From JAYPLE01 sp047627515 (lineage in GTDB: Bacteria > Bacteroidota > Bacteroidia > Cytophagales > Cyclobacteriaceae), in assembly GCA_047627515.1 (NCBI GenBank), contig JBLHTU010000002.1, forward strand, positions 1-64,000: 64,000 nt of DNA. Reading direction: 5' to 3'. Position 1 is the stretch's first letter, and each line of letters opens with the position of its first letter. Shown here piece by piece: positions 1 to 9,280 of the stretch. The notes under the pieces were generated by a model. The model saw only the letters and a list, made by a program, of their open reading frames with translations. It was not told the DNA's origin and searched no databases. The position numbers were made by a program, and so were the translations under genes.

Positions 1-1
1 G

Positions 2-1615
2 AAGATGGTGGGTATGATGTACTTGGTACTCACAGCACTACTAGCGTTGAACGTCAGTAACACAGTCATTGACAAGTTTGTTTTTCTAAACGAAAGTTTA
101 GTTCGTGCAAATGACGAGAGTAAAGACCGTAACGGTCAGATACTCGAAAGTATTATCAAGACTGTCGATGACACAGGTAAGCGTGAAAACGATCTTAAAG
201 TAGCAGAGGCTGCTAGAGAGTTAAGGGCAGAGACTGAAAGAGTTTTCGCAGAGCTTAATTCTTTGAAAGATTCTATGGTTTCCATCACAGGGGGGTACAT
301 CGAGTACGAACCTGAATACCCTGGTGATGCCAAGAATTTGGAGGGAAAGACAGACTATAGCAAGGTTGGGCATTATATGATGCCCGAAGGAGAAGGTGGT
401 GAAGGCAAAGGAGATGAGTTGAAGGGACTTTTAAATGGCTACGCAGAATTTGTTTCGGCTAAGCTTATTTCTTTTGGAGCCGAAGATTCAGATGTTGAGT
501 CTTTCCGCCCTATTGCTGTTGATGCCGAAGAAGATCCAGTATACAGTAAAGATCCAAATCAAGCAGGCAAGAAGTTTGCACAGCTTGCATTTGAAGAGTC
601 TCCAACTCCAGCTTGTTTAGCAACAATGAGTGAATACCAGTCTCGTATGCTTATGTACGAAACGATTGCTCTGGATTTCTTAAGTAAGAAAGTAGGTGCA
701 GGTGACCTTAGTTTTGATAGAATTGAAGCTAAAGTTCTTCCCGAGTCGAAATATGTGGCAGCGGGTACTCCGTTTAAGGGTGAGATGTTCATAGCAGCTT
801 CTGCTTCAGGAATATCTCCTACTATGTACTATAACGACAACGAGATTCCTGTAGATGATGGAATAGGAACTGTTCAGTTTATTGCAAAGGCGACAACCTA
901 CGATGAAAATAACCAGTCGAGACAGAGTTTTGCTGCGGCAATTAAGGTTCCCTTGCCAGGTGGTGGAGATACGACGTATACAAATACGATTGAGTATTTC
1001 GTAACTAAGCCTGTAATTCAGGTACAATCTGCTTCAGTTAGTGCATTATATCTGGGATGTGGTAATAAGTTAAACATTCTGGTTCCTGCGTTGGGAACTG
1101 CTTACAATCCTAGTTACAATGTCAAAGGGGGAGCTGCTATTAAAGGATCTTCTGTAGGTGAAGTGACTATTGTTCCAAATGCTGCGAAAGTAGAAATTGG
1201 TATATCTAGTAGTGGAAATTATATTGGTTCCCGTGAGTTCAGCGTTAAGCCTATACCGCAGGTTGAAATTGAGATAGGAACTGATGCAGGTATTGTGGAT
1301 ATAAGTAAGGGTATTCCGGCGAAGAGTCCTCGTTTGTTTTTGAGAGTTAAGCCAGAAGAAGGCTTTGCTGAGTTTTTGCCAGATGATGCCAAATTTATTG
1401 TTGCGAATGCAGAGATAAAGTTAGTGAGTGGTGGTTTGGTTAGACAGACAGTCTCTGGCGGTGGGAATGGCATCAATTTAAGTAGAATTGCTTCGTCTGC
1501 TAGGAAAGGTGACCAGCTGGCAATTGAAATCAAAAGAGTGCAAAGACAGAACTTTAAAGGACAGGTGGAGGATTTTAACAGATTCCAGAAGTATTACAAC
1601 ATTCCCCTTCAGTAG
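2..1615 (+). CDS. gldM: GldM, gliding motility / type IX secretion inner-membrane motor-associated protein (5' end cut by window)
   Basis: GldM forms, with GldL, the proton-driven motor of the type IX secretion and gliding machinery; its long periplasmic part reaches towards the outer-membrane GldK/GldN ring. The visible 537 residues begin inside the conserved N-terminal membrane helix (GMMYLVLTALLALNVS), so only about a dozen residues are missing and the true start lies before base 1. The frame is open to the left edge. The rest is a periplasmic chain of helical then beta-rich domains ending NIPLQ, as in the family. gldN follows after 19 bases, the usual gldKLMN order, so gldK and gldL should lie just outside the window. 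The first ATG in view (base 5) should not be taken as the start. Confidence 0.95.
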   Translation, partial: KMVGMMYLVLTALLALNVSNTVIDKFVFLNESLVRANDESKDRNGQILESIIKTVDDTGKRENDLKVAEAARELRAETERVFAELNSLKDSMVSITGGYIEYEPEYPGDAKNLEGKTDYSKVGHYMMPEGEGGEGKGDELKGLLNGYAEFVSAKLISFGAEDSDVESFRPIAVDAEEDPVYSKDPNQAGKKFAQLAFEESPTPACLATMSEYQSRMLMYETIALDFLSKKVGAGDLSFDRIEAKVLPESKYVAAGTPFKGEMFIAASASGISPTMYYNDNEIPVDDGIGTVQFIAKATTYDENNQSRQSFAAAIKVPLPGGGDTTYTNTIEYFVTKPVIQVQSASVSALYLGCGNKLNILVPALGTAYNPSYNVKGGAAIKGSSVGEVTIVPNAAKVEIGISSSGNYIGSREFSVKPIPQVEIEIGTDAGIVDISKGIPAKSPRLFLRVKPEEGFAEFLPDDAKFIVANAEIKLVSGGLVRQTVSGGGNGINLSRIASSARKGDQLAIEIKRVQRQNFKGQVEDFNRFQKYYNIPLQ

Positions 1616-1634
1616 TCCTTTTAAAAATTAGGTT

Positions 1635-2495
1635 ATGAAAAAAATTGTATTAGTAATGTTGGTGGTGCTTTTTGCGTCGACTGCGTATAGTCAGGAGCAA
1701 GAACTGGTGCCACTAGTGAAACCGGAAGTATATGATTCTTACATCATGTTCAAAAAAACGGTGAATAGGAGAATGGATCTTCAGGAGAAGCAAAATCGTC
1801 CGTTCTTTTCATTGAATGGAGAGATACCGACTTTGATACTACAGGCAGTAGAAGCAGGTCTTTTGGTCCCGTACAGGTCTGATAGTTGTAATGTGGTAAT
1901 GTCTGATGAAGAGTTCCAGGGTAACGTTACTTACGAGACTGAAGGCGGTGGCGGTGGTTTCGGTGGTGGTGGTTTTGGTGGTGGTGGTGGCTTCGGCGGC
2001 GGATTTGGCGGTGAAGCGGAGTCTCAGGAAGCTGACGCTAGTAGCGCCTTGTCTATACCACCAACCACATTTAGCGTACTCTATTTGAAGGAAGATGTTA
2101 TTTTTGATCGAAACAGATCAAGAATGTACAATTACATACGATCTATTGGTCTGTATATGCCTTCATCAGCTAACAGTACATACAACCCCCAAGGTATAGA
2201 AGAGCCAGTTGCTTTTTTCAGATACCAAGATTTGATGGATCTGTTCAGGGGGCCGTATGTAAAGAGAGCTATTTGGTATAATAACCAGAATATGGCCGCA
2301 CATGTTAATTTCGCTGATGCCTTTGAATTGAGATTGTTTAGAGCCCAGATTGTTAAAATATCCAACGCTGAGGATAGAGATATTAGACAGCAGTTTTCTG
2401 CTAGGATTGCTGAGAATCCTTTGAATGCAATGATTATTCAGCAGCAGTACGAATATGACTTGATGGAATACGAGAGTGAAATGTGGGAATACTAA
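1635..2495 (+). CDS. gldN: GldN, type IX secretion ring component, with glycine-rich insertion
   Basis: GldN (PorN) is a periplasmic protein that joins GldK in the ring-shaped part of the type IX secretion system. The 286-residue product starts with a signal peptide (MKKIVLVMLVVLFASTAYSQ). The segments around YDSYIMFKKTVNRRMDLQEKQN and the C-terminal part with FRYQDLMDLF, WYNNQN and RLFRAQIVKI fit the family. Residues about 103-128 form a tract of almost pure Gly-Phe repeats, encoded by bases about 1944-2015. This looks like a low-complexity insertion in a surface loop or linker and not a frameshift, because the frame continues with family sequence on both sides. It is cotranscribed with gldM, and a hairpin terminator follows the stop. 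Confidence 0.93.
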   Translation: MKKIVLVMLVVLFASTAYSQEQELVPLVKPEVYDSYIMFKKTVNRRMDLQEKQNRPFFSLNGEIPTLILQAVEAGLLVPYRSDSCNVVMSDEEFQGNVTYETEGGGGGFGGGGFGGGGGFGGGFGGEAESQEADASSALSIPPTTFSVLYLKEDVIFDRNRSRMYNYIRSIGLYMPSSANSTYNPQGIEEPVAFFRYQDLMDLFRGPYVKRAIWYNNQNMAAHVNFADAFELRLFRAQIVKISNAEDRDIRQQFSARIAENPLNAMIIQQQYEYDLMEYESEMWEY

Positions 2496-2518
2496 TTCTC
2501 ACTTAAGAATAGCTATTA

Positions 2519-2546
2519 AATAGGGACTTTAGTCCCTATTTTTTTT
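2519..2546 (+). terminator. Rho-independent terminator after gldN
   Basis: Perfect 10-bp stem AATAGGGACT / AGTCCCTATT with a TT spacer, so the real loop uses a few stem bases, followed by a run of T on the plus strand. It closes the gldM-gldN transcript. The minus-strand uvrC stop codon (2529-2531) lies inside this hairpin, so the last four uvrC codons and the terminator share the same bases. The T-run is much poorer on the minus side, so termination is probably mainly rightward. Confidence 0.85.
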
Positions 2547-4331
2547 GTTAAAATGGCTATGTACTATTTCCGCCTTTGCTAGGCCAATGATCGCGGTAAT
2601 GGCTGTTATGTTTGCCTTCTTTATGTTCGATACTGATCCGAATTCTGTTAGTAGTCTTGTTCGAAGTTTCATTCCAATACCTGGTATTTCATCAAGCGCC
2701 GAGACATTAGCTGATTTGCTCCTAAGGTTTCTATGAAAGGTAATAGCAAACCTGTGTGCCTCATCACGAAGTTGCTGTATCAGTTTTAGCGATTCTGATT
2801 TTTTACTGATGAACAAAGGAAGAGTATCACCAGGGAAATAGAGTTCCTCAAGTCTTTTTGCTATACCAATGATCGGTATCCGGCCATAGATAGAGAGTTC
2901 CTTCAAAGAGTCAACTGCAGCGCTTAGCTGACCTTTGCCGCCATCAATGACTATGAGGTCAGGCAATGGCTGATCTTCTCGTAGAAGTCTACTGTATCGT
3001 CTAAAGACGATTTCTCTCATAGAACCGAAATCGTCGGGGCCCTCAACGGTCTTTATTTTGAATTTTCGATAGTCTTTCTTGGCAGGTTTGCCATTTCTGA
3101 AACAAACCATAGAGGCCACAGGGTTTGTCCCTTGAATATTGGAATTATCAAAACACTCAATATGTACTGGGAGACTCTTTAGCTTTAGGTCTGATTGTAA
3201 GGTGGATAGTATCCGATCTGGCTTTTCACTAGCAAGACGCTTCTTTTCCTCAACTTCTCGTTTGAAGTACTGGGCGTTTTTATAGGATAGGTCCACTAGC
3301 TTCCTTTTGTCACCAATTTGCGGTGCTATAAGCTCATATGCTGATACCTCGCCTGTAAGTACATTAGTTAACAGGTTGCTTGCTGAACTGCGAAACTTGG
3401 TTTGCATTGACGGGATCACATACTCAAATATTTCTTCGATGCTTTCTTCGAGTTTGGTACGTACTTCGAATGTGTCTGAAACTTTTATAGTACCCTGCTC
3501 TATTTTCATGTAGTTTATGTAACTAAATGAAGTCTCGTAAATAATCGTGATCACATCCGTGTTGGTGATCGAGGGGTTTACGATAGTTGATTTGGTTTGA
3601 AAACGCTCTAAGGTCTCTAGTTTATCCTTATAGACTTGAGCTGATTCGAAATTCAATGCTGCTGCTGCTGCAGACATCTGATCTTTGTATTCATTTTTTA
3701 TTTTACTTATGTTTCCTTTAATGATTTGCCGTGCAAGTTCAATGTCCGATAGATAGTTCTCTTCGGTCTGTAGTCCTTCGCAGGGCCCTTTGCAGTTGCC
3801 TATGTGGTATTCGAGGCAGACCTTGAATTTGCTTTTTGTAATGTTGTTCTCTGTGAGGTTTAGATTGCAAGTACGTACTTTATATAGCTTTCTCAGTAGG
3901 TCAAGAACATTGTTCATCGCCTTGACTGAAGTATAGGGGCCAAAGTATTCTCCGTGTTCTGGTATTATTCTTCTAGTGGAATATATTTTTGGGAATCGTT
4001 CATTAGTGATCAGGATGCTGGGGAAAGTCTTGTCATCTTTCAGTAGTATGTTGTACTTGGGTTGGTTCTCTTTGATCAGACCATTCTCAAGAAGGAGTGC
4101 ATCGAACTCCGAGTTCACTATTGTGACTTCGATAAAATTTATTTCTTTGACAAGTCGCTCTGTTTTACGGTTATGCTGATTGGTATTTGTAAAATATGAA
4201 GAAACTCGCTTTTTAAGATTCTTTGCCTTACCTACATAGATGATATCACCGGTATTATTAAAGTATTTGTAGACGCCAGGTTGTTCTGGTACTGACAGAT
4301 AGTCTTTAGTATCGTAACGGTAAAACTGCAT
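2529..4331 (-). CDS. uvrC: UvrC, excinuclease ABC subunit C
   Basis: UvrC makes both incisions around bulky DNA lesions in nucleotide excision repair, working with UvrA and UvrB in the cytoplasm. The 600-residue product has the expected order: GIY-YIG nuclease domain at the N-terminus (GVY at 19-21, IYVGKAKNLKKR from 31), a cysteine-bearing segment near 175-190, a UVR UvrB-binding motif around 205-240, the RNase H-like 5' incision domain (ECFDNSNIQG near 390, VIDGGKGQ near 460) and C-terminal helix-hairpin-helix (IPGIGMKLRTRLL near 550). Length is normal. ATG start. It is the last gene of a tight minus-strand set, five bases after the penicillin-binding protein gene, and its stop is embedded in the opposing gldN terminator. 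Confidence 0.97.
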   Translation of the reverse strand: MQFYRYDTKDYLSVPEQPGVYKYFNNTGDIIYVGKAKNLKKRVSSYFTNTNQHNRKTERLVKEINFIEVTIVNSEFDALLLENGLIKENQPKYNILLKDDKTFPSILITNERFPKIYSTRRIIPEHGEYFGPYTSVKAMNNVLDLLRKLYKVRTCNLNLTENNITKSKFKVCLEYHIGNCKGPCEGLQTEENYLSDIELARQIIKGNISKIKNEYKDQMSAAAAALNFESAQVYKDKLETLERFQTKSTIVNPSITNTDVITIIYETSFSYINYMKIEQGTIKVSDTFEVRTKLEESIEEIFEYVIPSMQTKFRSSASNLLTNVLTGEVSAYELIAPQIGDKRKLVDLSYKNAQYFKREVEEKKRLASEKPDRILSTLQSDLKLKSLPVHIECFDNSNIQGTNPVASMVCFRNGKPAKKDYRKFKIKTVEGPDDFGSMREIVFRRYSRLLREDQPLPDLIVIDGGKGQLSAAVDSLKELSIYGRIPIIGIAKRLEELYFPGDTLPLFISKKSESLKLIQQLRDEAHRFAITFHRNLRSKSANVSALDEIPGIGMKLRTRLLTEFGSVSNIKKANITAITAIIGLAKAEIVHSHFNKKNRD

Positions 4332-4336
4332 GCTTT

Positions 4337-6607
4337 TTAAAAGATGTCATCTTCGCTTACTGTGTCGTAGTAGACTGTGTCACTGGAAGCTTCATTATTG
4401 TAAACGCTGCAGTCTATTTCGACTGATAAAGGGTTGACCGGGCGGTCAAATTTTCCTTTTTCATAGGGGAGTGTAGGATCTTTGTATACATCTAACATGA
4501 AGTTTTCAAAGATGGGCATGGCGGTTCTTGCACCTTGTCCTAGCACCCATGATTTGAAACGAATTGCTCTATTATCTCCGCCAACCCATGTACCTGTGAC
4601 TAAGTCTTTCGTTACACCCATAAACCAACCGTCAGAAGCATTCTGGGTAGTACCAGTCTTGCCTCCTATTTCGTTGTCTACCTTTAACTCATAGTCTAAA
4701 CCTACCGCTGTACCACCGACCTCCTCTGTCGTTCCTTTCAACATGTGAAGCATGATATAGGCTGTTTCCTCATTTAGAGCTTCTTTGGTTTCAGGTATAA
4801 ACTCTTGAATAATATTCCCGTTCTCATCCTCGATCCTGGAAATGAAAAATGGCTTGGTGTACACTCCTTTGTTAACAAAAGTGCTGTACGCTCCCACTAG
4901 CTCGTAGATAGAAACATCCCCACCGGCACCTAATGATAGAGACGGTACCGCTGCCAAAGGACTTACAATGCCGAGACGGCGTGCATACTCTACAACTGTG
5001 TAAGGAGTAATCTCTTTCATGACAAATGCGGTGATACTATTGACCGACCGAGCCATTGCCTGTCTTAATGTCATTACTTCACCTGTATATTTTCCGTTTG
5101 CATTATTAGGTGTCCAGACTGGGGGATCCTGACCGGGGAATGGGAAAGTAACAGGTGCATCGACTGCCGTTTGACAAGGGGAATATCCATTGTCTATAGC
5201 GGCCGTATACACAATGGGCTTGAATGTTGAGCCGGGCTGTCTTCTTCCTTGATAAACATGGTCATATTTAAAGTATTTGTGGTTTATTCCACCGACCCAA
5301 GCCTTAATATGCCCTGTCTTCGGTTCCATCGCCATCATTCCAGCTTGCAAGAAACTTTTATAATACTCTAGAGAATCTATTGAACTCATTACGGTATCTA
5401 TGTCCCCTTGCCAGCTGAAGACGGTCATAGGCTTGCGTATATTTAGGAAATAGTCAACGGAATCTGAATCTTCACCAAATCGCTTTACTAAGCTTCTATA
5501 GTACGGGACTCTTCTCGTCTCATTTTTAATGAAGTCTTCAATTACTTTACCGTCTTCATTGATCCAAGGTTTATCACCTAGCAAGTGATCATTGAAAATT
5601 TGTTGCAGCGTATCCATATGCTTTTTCATGGCATTTTCTGCGTATATCTGCATGCGGCTGTCAATGGTAGTGTAGATCTTGAGTCCATCTTCGTACAGAT
5701 CATATCCGTTATCTTTTGTCCACTTCAAAAGATAGTTGCGAACTACCGTTCTAAAGTAAGTAGCTATTCCTTCGTTCTGATTATCTACTCGGTAACTAAG
5801 GCCGAGTGGCTGCGTTTTTAAAGAGTCGAAAAGTGCCCGGTCGATGATCCCGTATTTATGCACATTGTACAGTACTTCCGTCCGTTTAGCAAGTGCATTA
5901 TCCGGGTTAAGTATGGGGCTATACCTAGTGGGAGCATTGATAGCTCCAACAAGTATTGCGCTCTCATTGTAATTGAGTTGAGAAGGGAGTTTATTGAAAA
6001 AAGTTTTTGCTGCCACTTTGATGCCAAATGACAGGGAACCAAACTCGACTGTGTTGAGGTACATAGCTAAAACCTCCTCCTTAGTGTATGACTTTTCCAG
6101 TTGCACAGCTATGATCCACTCCTTGATTTTAGTGATGATTGGGCCTAATCCATATCGGTACAGACTGCCTTGGTTCTGTGAGTTGGTCTTGTAAAGGTTC
6201 TCAGCAAGTTGCATAGTCAGTGTGCTTCCTCCTCCTCTAAAATTGAAAGTTAGTTTCCCAATGACGGCTCTAGCTAATGCTTTTAGGTCGATACCGGGAT
6301 GCGCTTTAAACCGTAGGTCTTCAGTCAGTAATAAGGTGTTGATTAGTTCGGGAGACAGTTGTTCGTAGGTGACAGGGGTTCTATTTTTTCGATAGTACTT
6401 ACCTAATGATATACCATCTGCGCTTATTAGTTCTGAAGACAAGTCAGGATCAGGACGTTCAAGGGCAGATAAGCTAGGCATGCCACCAAACCATCCGTTT
6501 GTATCATTCTGCACCATATAAAGCACTCCAAAAATAGTGCTTACGGCGAAAATAAAAATAAGCCAAATAGCTACGACAATGAGTCTGATTTTGGTGGTAC
6601 GAGTCAT
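4337..6607 (-). CDS. Class A penicillin-binding protein (PBP1A family, glycosyltransferase plus transpeptidase)
   Basis: A bifunctional peptidoglycan synthase that polymerises lipid II glycan strands and cross-links them at the inner membrane's outer face. Residues about 8-30 form the single membrane anchor. The GT51 domain shows the catalytic glutamate in TEDLRF (E96), the GGGSTLTMQLAENL motif and EVLAMYLNTVEFGS. The transpeptidase domain shows the SxxK serine motif (PGSTFKP, near 460), SVN (ARSVNS) and KTGTT near 650. The 756-residue length is typical for Bacteroidota. It lies between a PorW/SprE-like gene (3-base gap upstream) and uvrC (5-base gap downstream), so all three are probably on one transcript. 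All catalytic motifs are intact. Confidence 0.95.
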   Translation of the reverse strand: MTRTTKIRLIVVAIWLIFIFAVSTIFGVLYMVQNDTNGWFGGMPSLSALERPDPDLSSELISADGISLGKYYRKNRTPVTYEQLSPELINTLLLTEDLRFKAHPGIDLKALARAVIGKLTFNFRGGGSTLTMQLAENLYKTNSQNQGSLYRYGLGPIITKIKEWIIAVQLEKSYTKEEVLAMYLNTVEFGSLSFGIKVAAKTFFNKLPSQLNYNESAILVGAINAPTRYSPILNPDNALAKRTEVLYNVHKYGIIDRALFDSLKTQPLGLSYRVDNQNEGIATYFRTVVRNYLLKWTKDNGYDLYEDGLKIYTTIDSRMQIYAENAMKKHMDTLQQIFNDHLLGDKPWINEDGKVIEDFIKNETRRVPYYRSLVKRFGEDSDSVDYFLNIRKPMTVFSWQGDIDTVMSSIDSLEYYKSFLQAGMMAMEPKTGHIKAWVGGINHKYFKYDHVYQGRRQPGSTFKPIVYTAAIDNGYSPCQTAVDAPVTFPFPGQDPPVWTPNNANGKYTGEVMTLRQAMARSVNSITAFVMKEITPYTVVEYARRLGIVSPLAAVPSLSLGAGGDVSIYELVGAYSTFVNKGVYTKPFFISRIEDENGNIIQEFIPETKEALNEETAYIMLHMLKGTTEEVGGTAVGLDYELKVDNEIGGKTGTTQNASDGWFMGVTKDLVTGTWVGGDNRAIRFKSWVLGQGARTAMPIFENFMLDVYKDPTLPYEKGKFDRPVNPLSVEIDCSVYNNEASSDTVYYDTVSEDDIF

Positions 6608-6610
6608 CTG

Positions 6611-9175
6611 CTAGTAGTTCCTTTTAAAAAAGCTAAGGTAGCCTTCTAAGTCTTTTGTTTCGTAAAAAATTTGGAAGTTCTCTTTAGTAATTATGAGTGG
6701 CGTTATCTTCTTAGAAGGGTAAGCCACTATAATTTCATTGTTGGTATTAAATTTCTTTAGGAAGGCGACTGAACTTGTCTTATCCAAAAATTCGCTGACT
6801 AAGATCAAGGCGTTATTTTCATCCAAGACTACACTACCTGTGGAGAGTGAGGTTTCTGTCGAGCGAATATATTTTTTCATAGCGGCAGTCAAATCATCTG
6901 TCAGATTGTCGGCAAATGGGTAGACAAGGATAAAGTAATAGTCTGTTTCAAAATTCTTGATGTATTTAGCTCTTGAAGAGCTGTAAAGATTGATCTGAAA
7001 GTCCTGACTAGTTTTCAATAGTTTTTCAGCGTACGGTAGAAGGTCGCTTTCTGAGAAGTCAGTGATAAAATTATTCAACTCGAATTGGTACTTGTAAATT
7101 CCCTCAATTTCGCCGTAATTCATAGCTTTTAGCAAGTGTAGATTATCCACATACTCATTAGCGGGATGACTATATAAGGCACTATCAATAAGTGATTGCG
7201 ACTGTTTATATTTCGCGTCGTCGTATAGGTCAAAAGCGCGAACATAGATCTTCTTGTATTCCTCTATTGATCTATCTCTTTCATTTAGATAGTTCGGGTT
7301 AATCGCCAACTTTGCATAAATCGAGCTATCATGTCGTGTGACCAGTTGTGTGAAATAGGTCATAGATAAGCTACTGTCAAGAGGTTTCTGTAGTAAGTAT
7401 AACTGATATAGTACTTCAGGTACGTAACGAGAGCTGTCAAAGCGTGCAAGAAAAGCTACGAATGTATCATTGGCATTTCCCTTCTCTAGTAGTTTGAAGT
7501 TGTAGATTTTCCCGACTTGATACATAGCTTCTTCTACTTCAGCATTCAAGCCCTCTTGTTGATTGGCCGTTAAGGGTATCGTTGACAGCAATCGTTCCTT
7601 CTCCGCGACGGCATCAAATAAACTTTCTTCAGGAAGTACTTCGATGTTCTCTGTTGCGGCTGCGGGTTGATCGGTTGTTTGATTATCAGCCAGGTCTGAT
7701 GCCCCAGTTTTAAGACTTCTTCGCCAGTTGTCCTCTAGGGCCCTACTTCCCCATTTGTTTCTAAACTCAGAGAACCCTTTGCTAGTCTCCGCTGAGTTGT
7801 AGAAGTACCATGTGCCTGTTGTCGTCGCTTGTATATCTACACCTTGCGATTCGTTCTGTGTATTGCTAGTAGTAATAAATGCAGATCGCCTTTTCTCCTT
7901 TGCTGCCTGTTCTGCCATTTCTGTTGCCATAAGCTCCATCTCTGTTATGAGCGAGTCAAGCCAATTTGAGAGTGAATCGCGAGGCAATTCTGCAAGTACC
8001 AATAAGCTGTCGTTTAGCTGAATGGTCTCATAGTAGGATACAAACTCTGTCAAGATCTCCCCCTTCCTTACAAGTTCTTCATAGCCAGGTTCTTCTCGTG
8101 GCAAAATTTGTATGGTACTGTCATAGTAGGATTTAGCGTCAGAAAAACCCTTCAAGTCGTAATAGTATATATCTGCGATTTTTAGAAATGTATATGACCG
8201 AAGCCTCGAGTCATTTTTATTTACAGATGCGGATTCCTTATATGAAGTAAGGGCGGCATTAAGCGACTCATTTTTATAGTCGAAATTGCCAATTTCGTAG
8301 AGGATTCTTCCCTTGTAATCTTCGTTTTTTGGATCATTGAGCAATTTTTTGAAGTATCTCCTGACTTCTTTCTTGCCTGCTTGTTCTCCTCCTTGAGACA
8401 CTTGGGACATATTTAGTCTTGCATAAAAAGAAAGTTCATAGGTCTTACTAGACTTGATAGCCTGTTTATAGTGAACATAGGATGCGCTATCCTGGCCTAT
8501 TGCCTGATAGGCTTGTCCCAACACAAAAGATAGGCGAGCGTAGTCTGGATCATGTTTTAACAAAAGCAGGGCTTGATCAAGGTATGAAGCGAGCTTTTGG
8601 TTCTGACCTAATTTCTGAAAATAGTAGGCTTTGACCAGTGAAAATCTGGCTTTATCCTGATCATTCAACTTTCTTTTTGACAAATAGTCTAATACAGCCA
8701 AGGCATTTTCCATTTCCTGTGCTTCGATAAAGGTTCTCATTAGAAAAACTAAAGCACGGTTTTTATCATTTTCTTGGTTACCGTTTGTGTTTACATATTT
8801 AAAAGTCTCGATCGCTTCTGGGAATTCTGATCCATACAGACGAGCCATACCAACAAGAATATAAGCGTCATCTTCCCATTTTGACTCGGGGTGGCGTTGG
8901 ATAGCGATAGAGGCTTTCTCGATGCAATCGATCAAAGTAGTTTCTAAAGAACGTGAAGTAGTTGTATCAAATTGAGCAAAAACAGGAAGCATTTTATTGT
9001 AATCCCAAGCATATTTCTGTTCAATAGTGCGCTCGATTTCAAGAATGCGTTCCTTTGCAATCCAATATCCATTATAATGCGCTGTAACATTGTGGTAGTT
9101 TTGACCTACAACATTGTCCTGTGACCTAAGGGAAAGGGCAAAAAGAACAAGAAATACGAAAATGAAAATTCTCAA
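6611..9175 (-). CDS. porW: PorW/SprE-like TPR protein of the type IX secretion/gliding system
   Basis: SprE (Flavobacterium) and PorW (Porphyromonas) are TPR outer-membrane-associated proteins needed for type IX secretion and gliding. The N-terminal part matches that family: a YHNVTAHYNGYWIAKERI segment right after the signal peptide, then CIEKASIAIQRHPESKW, DDAYILVGMARLYG and repeated helical hairpins through about residue 390. A low-complexity linker and a second repeat region follow. No ATG is available. The reading frame could begin at TTG 9232, but a TTG at 9175 gives an ideal signal peptide (MRIFIFVFLVLFALSLRSQ), and a TATCTTTG promoter-like box covers 9230-9237, so 9175 is preferred (854 residues). 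First gene of the run to pbp and uvrC. Assignment rests on recognised sequence pattern, not a search. Confidence 0.75.
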   Translation of the reverse strand: MRIFIFVFLVLFALSLRSQDNVVGQNYHNVTAHYNGYWIAKERILEIERTIEQKYAWDYNKMLPVFAQFDTTTSRSLETTLIDCIEKASIAIQRHPESKWEDDAYILVGMARLYGSEFPEAIETFKYVNTNGNQENDKNRALVFLMRTFIEAQEMENALAVLDYLSKRKLNDQDKARFSLVKAYYFQKLGQNQKLASYLDQALLLLKHDPDYARLSFVLGQAYQAIGQDSASYVHYKQAIKSSKTYELSFYARLNMSQVSQGGEQAGKKEVRRYFKKLLNDPKNEDYKGRILYEIGNFDYKNESLNAALTSYKESASVNKNDSRLRSYTFLKIADIYYYDLKGFSDAKSYYDSTIQILPREEPGYEELVRKGEILTEFVSYYETIQLNDSLLVLAELPRDSLSNWLDSLITEMELMATEMAEQAAKEKRRSAFITTSNTQNESQGVDIQATTTGTWYFYNSAETSKGFSEFRNKWGSRALEDNWRRSLKTGASDLADNQTTDQPAAATENIEVLPEESLFDAVAEKERLLSTIPLTANQQEGLNAEVEEAMYQVGKIYNFKLLEKGNANDTFVAFLARFDSSRYVPEVLYQLYLLQKPLDSSLSMTYFTQLVTRHDSSIYAKLAINPNYLNERDRSIEEYKKIYVRAFDLYDDAKYKQSQSLIDSALYSHPANEYVDNLHLLKAMNYGEIEGIYKYQFELNNFITDFSESDLLPYAEKLLKTSQDFQINLYSSSRAKYIKNFETDYYFILVYPFADNLTDDLTAAMKKYIRSTETSLSTGSVVLDENNALILVSEFLDKTSSVAFLKKFNTNNEIIVAYPSKKITPLIITKENFQIFYETKDLEGYLSFFKRNY

Positions 9176-9229
9176 AATAGATCGGATGTTTGTACGTTCA
9201 AAGCACCATGTGAATATCAACGTCAATGA

Positions 9230-9237
9230 CAAAGATA
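9230..9237 (-). promoter_or_regulatory. -7 promoter box (TATCTTTG) for porW-pbp-uvrC
   Basis: Read on the minus strand this is TATCTTTG, an exact match to the Bacteroidota -7 consensus TAnnTTTG. Transcription would start near 9224, about 50 bases before the preferred TTG start at 9175. No good TTTG box is seen at -33, so support is partial. Confidence 0.45.
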
Positions 9238-9253
9238 AAATTTTGGCATTGAA

Positions 9254-9261
9254 TATATTTG
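9254..9261 (+). promoter_or_regulatory. -7 promoter box (TATATTTG) for M23 peptidase-bactofilin-atp run
   Basis: Exact TAnnTTTG match 20 bases before the GTG start at 9281, facing right. It sits only 16 bases from the oppositely directed TATCTTTG box, so the two divergent operons would have nearly back-to-back promoters. A matching -33 TTTG was not found. Confidence 0.45.
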
Positions 9262-9280
9262 CAGATTTAAAATCATAATT

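Noticed and set aside
1906..2088. Alternative plus-strand frame across the glycine-rich part of gldN
   Set aside because: Low-complexity GGT/GGC repeats give open frames in several phases; the GldN frame is continuous with family sequence on both sides.
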